From CAYMEK01 sp964389305 (GTDB lineage: Bacteria > Spirochaetota > Spirochaetia > SZUA-6 > DRHE01), in assembly GCA_964389305.1 (NCBI GenBank), contig CAYMEK010000102.1, positions 1 through 9,519 on the forward strand: DNA of 9,519 nucleotides. The letters run 5' to 3'. This document shows positions 1 to 5,773 of the stretch, piece by piece (position 1 is the first letter of the stretch; each line of letters starts with the position of its first letter). The translations under genes were made by a program, and so were the position numbers. Under the pieces are notes generated by a model. That model saw only the letters and a program-made list of their open reading frames with translations, did no database searches and was not told where the DNA came from.

Positions 1-476
1 CCCCAGGGCAGGTTCAGAGCCACGTAGGGCAGGATCAGCCCCAGCCAGGTGTTGCGTAAATCGAGGTACATCTCCATCACGAAGATCGGCACCAGGTACA
101 TGATGTAGGGCACGGCCAGGACCAGGGTTACCAGGTAAAAGAGCATGTTTTGCCCCCGGAAACGGCGCATACCAAAGGCGTAGCCGCCCATCAAGCTGGA
201 GAAAAGGACGATGGACACTGCGGCGCTGGTGACGACCACGCTGTTCAGAAAGAATCTCAGGAAGTTCCTCTGGGAGAGAATGTAGCGGTAGTTGTCGAGG
301 TTGAAGGCTTCCGGGATGATCGTAGGTACTTCTTTATAGATGTCGGCCCTCGGTCGAAGCGAAGTAAGCAGCATCCAGGCCAGGGGAAAGAGGAACACCG
401 CCGCAGCCAGGATCACCACTACAAGAATAATGATGTTCCTGGTAAGAGCTTTCAGGTCGCTCGAAATCCCCGGCAC
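1..476 (-). CDS. MalG-type ABC transporter permease, partial (3' end outside window)
   Basis: This is the N-terminal 158 residues of an inner-membrane permease of the sugar ABC importer family (binding-protein-dependent transport, MalG/CUT1 side). It begins MPGISSDLKALTRN, followed by a first membrane segment at about residues 14-35 (IIILVVVILAAAVFLFPLAW). A periplasmic stretch containing NLDNYRYIL then precedes a second hydrophobic segment (SVVVTSAAVSIVLFSSLMGGYAFG) and a third (MLFYLVTLVLAVPYIMYLVP). That order and the GGYAFGMRRFRG turn are typical of MalG-like subunits. The EAA loop that docks the ATPase would lie beyond the left edge. The start is GTG at 476: a nearby ATG at 481-479 is in another frame and stops after nine codons, while GTG has a good Shine-Dalgarno. 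The gene follows the MalF-like gene by 15 bp, so the two are cotranscribed. Substrate cannot be told from the sequence. Confidence 0.93.
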   Translation of the reverse strand, partial: MPGISSDLKALTRNIIILVVVILAAAVFLFPLAWMLLTSLRPRADIYKEVPTIIPEAFNLDNYRYILSQRNFLRFFLNSVVVTSAAVSIVLFSSLMGGYAFGMRRFRGQNMLFYLVTLVLAVPYIMYLVPIFVMEMYLDLRNTWLGLILPYVALNLPW

Positions 477-484
477 CGCATTCT

Positions 485-491
485 TCCTTCC
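485..491 (-). promoter_or_regulatory. Ribosome binding site deciding the GTG start of the MalG-like gene
   Basis: On the minus strand GGAAGGA lies directly after the TGA of the upstream permease and 8 bases before the GTG codon at 476-474. It supports GTG as the start, because the intervening ATG opens a frame that terminates almost at once. Confidence 0.65.
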
Positions 492-1436
492 TCAGCCCCG
501 CTGGGCCGTTTCAGGCCTGAAGAGCCGGTTGAACACCCAGGAGATGGCCAGAATCAGGGCGGCGGTGATGTAGGAAACCTGGGCGGATCTACCCATCTCC
601 CAGTACTCGAAGGCCAGGGTCCAGGCCCGGTAGTAAAGGGTAAGGGTGGCCGTTCCCGGCCCTCCGAAAGTCACCACCGCGGGCAGGTCGAACTCCTTCA
701 TGGAGTTGATCAGGATCCAGATGACCCCTATCAGCAGGTAAGGCTTGAGCATAGGCAGCACCACCCGCAGCAGCTCCTGGCGGAAGCTCGCCCCATCGAT
801 TCGGGCGGCCTCGCGAATCTCCCTGGAGATGCCCTTCAGTCCGGCCAGAAAGATGATCAGGGTGAAACCGGTCATCTTCCAGGATCGAGCGATCACCAGC
901 CCAAGCAGGGCGTACCTGGGATCTCCGTACACGTTCACCGGCGGGGTCTGGGCCAGTCCCAGGCGGTCCAGTACCAGGTTGAAGAAGCCGTTGCCCGTTC
1001 CGGAGAAGATCCACAGAAAAATACCTCCTACGATAGACAGGGGGATGATCATGGGCAGATAGAATATCACCTGCAGAACGCCGACTCCCTTACCCAGCTC
1101 GTTGATCAGGATGGCGAGCACCAGCGAGGCGGTGAAGGTCAGCAGAAAGTAGGAAACGGCATAAATCGACTGGTTGCGCAGGGCGGTATGAAAGAAGCTG
1201 TCCTCGACGATTGTCTGATAGTACCCTCTGAAGCCGATGAATCTGTGGGTCTCGAAGATATTGGCTCGAATGTCGGTCAGGCTGAGATAGCCGGAAGAAA
1301 GAAGGGGAAAGGCCAGGAATACTACCACGAAGAAAAGGGTGGGCAGAAGGAAGACGAGCAGGGAAGCCTTTTCCCTCCGCCTCCGCCTGGCGCGCATCCG
1401 CCGCTTTTCGGCTGCCATTGTGCTGCTCATCGGCAT
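492..1436 (-). CDS. MalF-type ABC transporter permease (sugar, CUT1-like)
   Basis: A 314-residue inner-membrane permease that pairs with the downstream MalG-like protein to form the channel of an ABC importer. A basic N-terminus (about residues 11-23, KRRMRARRRRREK) precedes the first membrane helix (LLVFLLPTLFFVVVFLAFPLL). About five further hydrophobic segments follow. The cytoplasmic EAA loop, which contacts the ATPase, is intact at residues 209-230: EAARIDGAS with the conserved Gly at 215, then VVLPML. The LPMIIPLSIVGGIFLWIF and GGPGTATLTLYYRAW segments are characteristic of MalF/UgpA-like subunits. Length is normal for short MalF homologues that lack the large MalF periplasmic P2 domain. 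ATG at 1436 has an AAAGGA four bases upstream. Met3 (codon at 1430-1428) would give a more usual spacing, so the start is uncertain by two codons. No ATPase gene is in the window. It may be encoded elsewhere and shared, or lie past the left edge. Confidence 0.95.
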   Translation of the reverse strand: MPMSSTMAAEKRRMRARRRRREKASLLVFLLPTLFFVVVFLAFPLLSSGYLSLTDIRANIFETHRFIGFRGYYQTIVEDSFFHTALRNQSIYAVSYFLLTFTASLVLAILINELGKGVGVLQVIFYLPMIIPLSIVGGIFLWIFSGTGNGFFNLVLDRLGLAQTPPVNVYGDPRYALLGLVIARSWKMTGFTLIIFLAGLKGISREIREAARIDGASFRQELLRVVLPMLKPYLLIGVIWILINSMKEFDLPAVVTFGGPGTATLTLYYRAWTLAFEYWEMGRSAQVSYITAALILAISWVFNRLFRPETAQRG

Positions 1437-1452
1437 AACATCCTTTAACAGG

Positions 1453-1482
1453 GCTCCCGCGGGAGCTTTAAGCCCCCGCGAG
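1453..1482 (-). other. Intercistronic GC-rich hairpin between binding-protein and permease genes
   Basis: The 80-bp gap between the binding-protein stop and the permease start contains a perfect 14-bp palindrome, GCTCCCGCGGGAGC (1453-1466). It is followed by AAGCCCCCGCGAG (1470-1482), which can instead pair with the palindrome region (CTC, a two-base bulge, GCGGG, one mismatch, GCTT). No T tract follows on the minus strand, so this is less likely a full terminator than a partial terminator or 3' stabiliser. In sugar ABC operons such a hairpin after the binding-protein gene commonly keeps binding-protein mRNA in excess over permease mRNA, as with the malE-malF repeats in E. coli. That role here is inferred. 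Confidence 0.6.
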
Positions 1483-1516
1483 AGTTCAGTGGTGCGAGTC
1501 TGTTGTTCGATCCTAT

Positions 1517-2809
1517 CTACTTGGCCCGCACATCGGTGAAATCAAGATTCGCCGATTCCGCCTTTATCTTTCCCAACGCTTCATCCACACTGATGCGTCC
1601 GCTGGCCGCGTCGGGCAGATACTTTTTAAGAATGTCGGCGTAGGTTTGCAGATCCTTGAACAGCGGGATGGAGCTGGAGTTGTCGGCGATGTTGAGGATC
1701 ATGGGCATGTACTCGGCGTATTTCTGGATGCCGGTGCCGTAGGCTTCCTTGGTGGTCGGCAGCTTGCCCCAGTTGTTGAATTGCCACTGCTGGAAGTCCT
1801 TGGAGAACACCTGCTCCCGGATGAACATCTTGGCCGTGTCCTTGACCTTGCTCACCTTGGGTATCCATACCGAATGGGTCCAGATGATGCTGCCGTTTTT
1901 CTCGGCGCCGGGCCAGCCGACGTATCCAATGGCGTCCTCCGGCGCTCCCGCGCTCAGGACCAGTTCCATGGTGTGGCCTTGCGCTGCGTAGAAAGAGCCG
2001 GCCTTGCCCGTCTTCCAGGCTTCATAGCCCGCCGTGTCGGTGACCGTCCAGTTTCCCAGTTTCTCGGCGTGCATCTCCTGGATCATCCCCAGCCACTTCC
2101 TGGCCGCAGGACTGCTGACATCGAAACCCTTGCCGCTGCTGTCTAAAAAGGTACCGTTCATGGCCAGCAGCGGCCCGCAGTAGTTGTACTGAATGAACTC
2201 CTTGTCCCAGATCTGAACGTGCGCTCCCTGCTCGGCGAACGGCTTCATCTTTCTGAACCAGTTGAGGAAGGCTTCCTCCTCCCAGCCGGGGATGGGGATG
2301 GGCCCCTCTTGCCACAGGCCGGCCTTCTTCATGATCTCGGTGTTTATGCCCACAATGGCCACTTCGCCCAAAAAGGGGATCATCGGATAGAAGGCTCCGC
2401 TTCCGTCGGGCTTCTTGTAATAGCCTTCGGTCAGGAAGCCGCCTACGAAGTTATCCTTGGCCATCTTGCCGGTGAGCATGTCGTCCAGCGGCTCCAGCCA
2501 GCCGTCTACGATTAGCTGGGCCAGCATGGTGCCGGTTCCGCTCACGAACAGGTCGAAGGAGGTCTTTCCGGCTTGCCACTCCGGGATGTAGGTCGGCCCC
2601 CCCCATTTGTCTACGGTTACCACCTCGACCTTTACCTCGGCATGAGCTTTCTGGAACGCCTCCACGGCGGACAGGGTGGCCGTCTTCTTCTGAATCCAGG
2701 GCGGAGCGGCCACCAGCAGGGTTTTCGGCCCGGCCGCCTCTCCCTGGCCTCCGGCCAGGACTACGCCCGCCACCAGGACGGACAGGACGAGAACGAGAAG
2801 CTTTTTCAT
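1517..2809 (-). CDS. Extracellular solute-binding protein, family 1 (sugar-type ABC importer)
   Basis: A 430-residue periplasmic receptor that should deliver a solute, probably a sugar or sugar derivative, to the two downstream permeases. The signal peptide is MKKLLVLVLSVLVAGVVLAGG. There is no lipobox Cys, so signal peptidase I cleavage is expected near Ala19. The mature part shows the family 1 pattern: an AVEAFQKAHAEVKVEVVTV segment, then DLFVSGTGTMLAQLIVDGWLEPLDDML, the stretch where these proteins give 'D...G.L.PLD'. A C-terminal NNWGKLPTTKEAY motif and SGRISVDEALGKIKAE tail also fit, as do length and Trp/Tyr content. The ATG at 2809 follows a near-perfect AAGGAGG, fixing the start. It is the first gene of the transport operon, has a sigma54 promoter match about 93-107 bp upstream of its start, and is separated from dctP by a hairpin. 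The ligand is not recognisable. Confidence 0.93.
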   Translation of the reverse strand: MKKLLVLVLSVLVAGVVLAGGQGEAAGPKTLLVAAPPWIQKKTATLSAVEAFQKAHAEVKVEVVTVDKWGGPTYIPEWQAGKTSFDLFVSGTGTMLAQLIVDGWLEPLDDMLTGKMAKDNFVGGFLTEGYYKKPDGSGAFYPMIPFLGEVAIVGINTEIMKKAGLWQEGPIPIPGWEEEAFLNWFRKMKPFAEQGAHVQIWDKEFIQYNYCGPLLAMNGTFLDSSGKGFDVSSPAARKWLGMIQEMHAEKLGNWTVTDTAGYEAWKTGKAGSFYAAQGHTMELVLSAGAPEDAIGYVGWPGAEKNGSIIWTHSVWIPKVSKVKDTAKMFIREQVFSKDFQQWQFNNWGKLPTTKEAYGTGIQKYAEYMPMILNIADNSSSIPLFKDLQTYADILKKYLPDAASGRISVDEALGKIKAESANLDFTDVRAK

Positions 2810-2826
2810 GAGTTCCTCCTTGCTTT

Positions 2827-2880
2827 TTCGCTACCTTACCCAACGAGGGCGTGCTTCACCCCCCGGCCTGCGGCAGCGAA
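2827..2880 (-). other. Possible 5' UTR stem upstream of the binding-protein RBS
   Basis: On the minus strand TTCGCT (2880-2875) can pair perfectly with AGCGAA (2832-2827), which sits just before the Shine-Dalgarno of the family 1 binding-protein gene. It encloses 42 bases with GC-rich internal pairing options. The arms are short and the loop is long, so this may be coincidental. It lies within the leader predicted from the sigma54 promoter. Confidence 0.25.
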
Positions 2881-2900
2881 GAATCCTTTTTCATTGCTCA

Positions 2901-2916
2901 AGCAAGAAATATACCA
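2901..2916 (-). promoter_or_regulatory. Sigma54 (-24/-12) promoter of the ABC transport operon
   Basis: The minus strand reads TGGTATATTTCTTGCT. This has the invariant GG (2915-2914) and GC (2903-2902) separated by exactly 10 bases, with the complete TTGCW -12 element and TGG-A at -24. Against the general consensus TGGCACG-N4-TTGCW it matches 9 of 12 defined positions. It points toward the binding-protein gene at 2809 and implies a leader of about 80 bases. The nearest regulator gene encodes an NtrC-family protein with a sigma54-contact GAFTDA loop, which makes this pairing functionally coherent. Transcription itself is inferred. Confidence 0.72.
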
Positions 2917-2933
2917 TCCCCAGGCGCATTCCT

Positions 2934-3007
2934 CGATCAAGCCGCGGGGCGGGGCCATTAAATCTCTATGCGGGAACAAATAAGGATACAGAAAATCCGC
3001 TTGATCG
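2934..3007. repeat. Spaced inverted repeat CGATCAAGC / GCTTGATCG, candidate activator sites
   Basis: CGATCAAGC at 2934-2942 and its exact reverse complement GCTTGATCG at 2999-3007 lie upstream of the sigma54 promoter. Their centres are 65 bp apart, roughly six helical turns. The distal copy is about 85-90 bp upstream of the -24 element, within the usual range for NtrC-type enhancer sites. The proximal copy is unusually close, about 20 bp. No gene covers this 281-bp intergenic region (2810-3090). Which protein binds, if any, is unknown. Confidence 0.4.
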
Positions 3008-3022
3008 CTGCGAGGGCCCGAA

Positions 3023-3037
3023 CGGCTCCAACAGCCG
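3023..3037. repeat. Short dyad CGGCT-N5-AGCCG, alternative enhancer candidate
   Basis: A 15-bp dyad with 5-bp arms lies about 110-120 bp upstream of the sigma54 -24 element and just beyond the dctP hairpin. Its geometry (two half-sites around a 5-base centre) resembles NtrC-family operators, but GC-rich dyads of this size arise by chance. It is listed because it is one of few symmetric elements at enhancer distance. Confidence 0.25.
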
Positions 3038-3044
3038 GCCAGCA

Positions 3045-3079
3045 GGCAAAAATTGCCTAGCTTCCCGGCAATTTTTGCC
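3045..3079 (-). terminator. Strong hairpin after dctP-like gene, probable terminator
   Basis: GGCAAAAATTGCC (3045-3057) and GGCAATTTTTGCC (3067-3079) form a perfect 13-bp stem with a 9-base loop, starting 11 bases after the stop codon of the DctP-like gene. The position and perfect stem suggest a transcription terminator that separates the regulatory block from the ABC operon. There is no separate T tract after the stem on the minus strand, though the descending arm contains five T residues. A partial terminator or mRNA 3' stabiliser is possible. Confidence 0.65.
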
Positions 3080-3090
3080 CTTTCTTACGG

Positions 3091-4083
3091 CTATTCGACC
3101 GCCCGGATGCGCTCGATGATCGGTGTAAGCCCTGCCGCGTGCTCGGCGTATACCGGCTCCATGGCCCGGATGAAGGGGTCTTTGTCGATCACCCTTATGA
3201 TCTCGCAGCCGGCGGACGCCGCCTGGTGAATCGACTCCTGCACCATGGCTTTCCACAGCTCCCGCTGATAGGGAACAGAATCCAGCGCCGCCTGGCGAAC
3301 CAGCTCCCGATCCTCTTCGGGGAGACGATCCCAGGTTTGTTTGCTGAACAGGATGATCTCGGGTACCAGCGAATGCTCGTTCTGGGTGTAGAAACGGGCG
3401 GTCTCGAAATGCCCTTTGGTCACCCAGGAAGGGTAGTTGTTTTCCGCCCCATCTATAATCCCCGTCTGCAGCCCCGTGTAGACCTCTTCGAAGCTCATCG
3501 GGATGGGGACCGCTCCGAGAGCGCGAATCATGTCCATCATGATCTCCGCCTTCTGCACCCGGATACGCAAGCCCTGAAGATCGGCAAGGGAGTGGATCGG
3601 ATGGATCGAGTTGTAGAAGCTGCGCTGTCCCGAATCGTAGAAGGCCAGGCCCACCAGCTCTTTGGCCTCCAGGGTATCCATCAGCTCCCGCCCAATCTGC
3701 CCGTCCACGACCTTGTGCATGTGCTCCAGGTCCCGGAAAATATAGGGAAGGGCGAAGGCTTTGAGTTCGGGCGCAATCTGGGTCAACGGATTGATGTTCA
3801 CCCGGTTGATGTCGATGATTCCCCGGCGGGTCAGCTCTATAGTCTCCTGCTCCGATCCAAGCTGGGCCAAAGGATATACCACAACGGTAATCCTGCCGCC
3901 GCTCCAGTCTTTCAGCAGCTCTCCCATCCGCACCAGTCCCTGGGTAGTTGGATAGCTTAGCTCGTGATCATCGGCGGCCTTCAAAACCAGCCGCTCCCCC
4001 TCGCCGCTTCCACCCGCCGTAAGAACAGAACAACAATACAGGAAGGCCGCGGTAATCAGAAAGTCTCGCAAACCAGCTTTCAT
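3091..4083 (-). CDS. TRAP-type (DctP family) periplasmic solute-binding protein, probable sensor accessory
   Basis: A 330-residue periplasmic protein of the DctP/SiaP fold, a family that mostly binds carboxylate-bearing molecules. The signal peptide (MKAGLRDFLITAAFLYCCSVLTAGG) has two Cys residues at 17-18, but no lipobox around them. Family hallmarks are the LAQLGSEQETIELTRRGIIDI segment (72-92), SGQRSFYNS (151-159), the GLRIRVQ strand (171-177) carrying the Arg that usually salt-bridges the ligand carboxylate, and GIIDGAENNYPSW (208-220). Length is normal. ATG at 4083 has GGGAGG five to six bases upstream and begins 13 bp after the kinase stop, so it is cotranscribed with the two-component genes. 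No DctQ or DctM membrane subunit is in the window: a hairpin and an ABC operon follow. A role as co-sensor with the Cache kinase is inferred. It could instead serve a TRAP transporter encoded elsewhere. Confidence 0.92.
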   Translation of the reverse strand: MKAGLRDFLITAAFLYCCSVLTAGGSGEGERLVLKAADDHELSYPTTQGLVRMGELLKDWSGGRITVVVYPLAQLGSEQETIELTRRGIIDINRVNINPLTQIAPELKAFALPYIFRDLEHMHKVVDGQIGRELMDTLEAKELVGLAFYDSGQRSFYNSIHPIHSLADLQGLRIRVQKAEIMMDMIRALGAVPIPMSFEEVYTGLQTGIIDGAENNYPSWVTKGHFETARFYTQNEHSLVPEIILFSKQTWDRLPEEDRELVRQAALDSVPYQRELWKAMVQESIHQAASAGCEIIRVIDKDPFIRAMEPVYAEHAAGLTPIIERIRAVE

Positions 4084-4096
4084 AGCGACCTCCCGT

Positions 4097-5773
4097 TCAC
4101 AGCGGAAACATGATTTCCACCCGCCCGTGGCCTTCGGCCGTGTTTTTCAGCACGATCCTGGCCCCATGAGCCGTAAAGATGCGGTAGGCGATGGACAGCC
4201 CCAAGCCCGTACCGTCCACCTTGGTGGTGAAATAAGGCTCGAACAGCCGATCCATGATGTTCTCCGCAAATCCGGGTCCGGTGTCGGTGATAGTTACCAG
4301 GATCCCCTGCCCGGGAAGGTGTTCCTGCTCCACGAGCACCTGGTGACCGTCTTTTCCTTCTTTCTCCTCCGAACGAACCGCCTCGAAGGCGTTGTCGAGA
4401 AGATTGGAAAAGGCCTCCTCGAGCTTGAGGATATCGAGGTAAAACTCCGGGATCTCGTTCTTCTGCTTGCATTCCAGGCCGACTTCGAGCTCCTCGGCGA
4501 TCAAGCGGTACTTCTGCAGTATTTTGTCCCAAAGAACGGGCAGGCCGTACTTCTGGAGGTTGAGCATGTCCGGGCGAGCGAAATTGAGGATCTCCTTCAG
4601 GAAGCGGTCCGCGTTCGCGACCTCCAGCAGGATGAGCTCCGTGTGCCTTTCGCTGAACCGTCTCTTGCTGCCTATACTCTGGGCGGCAAGCTGGATCACA
4701 TGCAGGGGCTTGCGTATCTCATGGGCCATGCGGGCTGCGATGTGTCCCAGAAAGACGAAGCGGTCGTCGGTGCGCATCTGGATCATGCGATCGCTGAGCC
4801 GGTTGAAGCTGTCCGCCAGTGTTTTCATCTCGTCGCGGCTGTCTATTCTCACCTGCTGGCGGTAGTCTCCGGCCATGATCCGCTCCACCCCCTCGGTGAG
4901 ATGGAGAATCGGTCGTACGATCCGGGAGGCGGTGGTGTAGGAAACGACCAGTAAAATGCCCACGATCCCGAAGAAAAAGACAACCACCAGGTGGTTTATC
5001 CGCCTGAGCGGGCCGAGGAGAACATTACGGGGTTGAAAGGTAACGAACTTCCAAGTGGTTTTCAGAACGTTGACGAAGACCATCTGATCGCCGTAGCGGG
5101 TGTTCTGGGTGAACTCCTGCCCGTATACTTCTATCTCCGTCTGTCCGGACAGAGAGTGGTTGGAGTGGGCGATGATGCGGCCGAACTGGTCGATCAGCAT
5201 GTAGGATTCAAACTCCGAAAAGGTGAAAAAGCCGATCATCCTGTCTATCACCGAATATGGTACCACCCCGGCCAGGACGCCGACGATCTCCTCTTGTCCG
5301 TAAATCGGAACCGCCACCACCACGGCTTCGACGAAACAGGGCTCTCCCAGAACCGGTCCTATGTAGAAGTACCTGGGAATACCTTCGGCAAAGCTTCTGA
5401 GGAACACAGTGTTCTGCACGGTGCCTTCCTGTCCGCCGGTGTTCCAGTAACCGCCCCCTGGCTCGACGAAACAAACCTCCTGATAGACGAAGGACAGGTG
5501 GGAGCGCCAGCCCTTCAGATAGTCCCGGATCGCTTCCAGGTTGCCCGATTGCACCGTGGGGGTTCTGGATAGCTGGATGATCTCGGAGGTGCGGGTGATC
5601 AGCCAGTCGTTGATCGCCCGGGAGACATTCTGAACCTCGTTACTTTTCCGGGTGACGGCCTGCTGCTCGTAGTAGCGGTTGACGTAGATGAATCCGGCTG
5701 AAACGACCACCGCGTACACCAAAACGATGGGAATGAATGAGCTGAGGAAAAACCTAGTCCGCAGCTTCCTCAT
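4097..5773 (-). CDS. Membrane sensor histidine kinase (dCache-HAMP-HisKA-HATPase)
   Basis: A 558-residue inner-membrane kinase, expected to phosphorylate the response regulator encoded just upstream. One membrane helix (about 8-31) and a second (about 261-281) enclose a periplasmic domain of about 230 residues. Features such as YFYIGPVLGEPCFVEAVVVAVPIYG and IVGVLAGVVPYSVI mark a double Cache ligand-sensing domain. HAMP follows (about 282-333), then HisKA with the phospho-acceptor His351 in MAHEIRKPL. The catalytic domain has an intact N box (NLLDNAFEA, 457-465), G1 (DTGPGF, 497-502), F box (LFEPYFTTK) and G2 (GTGLGLSIA). The residue four after the His is Lys355, where most kinases have Asn or Thr, the residue linked to phosphatase activity. 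Its start overlaps the regulator's end by 20 bp with no clear Shine-Dalgarno, suggesting translational coupling. The domain layout resembles DctB/DctS-type kinases. The ligand is unknown. Confidence 0.95.
   Translation of the reverse strand: MRKLRTRFFLSSFIPIVLVYAVVVSAGFIYVNRYYEQQAVTRKSNEVQNVSRAINDWLITRTSEIIQLSRTPTVQSGNLEAIRDYLKGWRSHLSFVYQEVCFVEPGGGYWNTGGQEGTVQNTVFLRSFAEGIPRYFYIGPVLGEPCFVEAVVVAVPIYGQEEIVGVLAGVVPYSVIDRMIGFFTFSEFESYMLIDQFGRIIAHSNHSLSGQTEIEVYGQEFTQNTRYGDQMVFVNVLKTTWKFVTFQPRNVLLGPLRRINHLVVVFFFGIVGILLVVSYTTASRIVRPILHLTEGVERIMAGDYRQQVRIDSRDEMKTLADSFNRLSDRMIQMRTDDRFVFLGHIAARMAHEIRKPLHVIQLAAQSIGSKRRFSERHTELILLEVANADRFLKEILNFARPDMLNLQKYGLPVLWDKILQKYRLIAEELEVGLECKQKNEIPEFYLDILKLEEAFSNLLDNAFEAVRSEEKEGKDGHQVLVEQEHLPGQGILVTITDTGPGFAENIMDRLFEPYFTTKVDGTGLGLSIAYRIFTAHGARIVLKNTAEGHGRVEIMFPL

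Noticed and set aside
150..1448. Long 432-codon plus-strand open frame across the two permease genes
   Set aside because: It is antisense to two clear membrane permeases, its product is a low-complexity Gly/Gln/His/Asp-rich sequence without recognisable domains, and it crosses a gene junction. It is a product of GC-rich codon use.
2911..2940. TTGATC...TATATT on the minus strand as a sigma70 promoter for the ABC operon
   Set aside because: The spacer would be 21 bp, too long for a functional sigma70 promoter, and TATATT falls inside the better sigma54 match.
3139..3960. 273-codon plus-strand open frame opposite the DctP-like gene
   Set aside because: It is antisense to a well-supported DctP-family protein, with no domain and no convincing ribosome site.
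3091..4083. DctP-like protein as a lipoprotein through the Cys17-Cys18 pair
   Set aside because: The residues before the Cys pair (Phe-Leu-Tyr) do not fit a lipobox, and the Cys residues are inside the hydrophobic core of the signal peptide.
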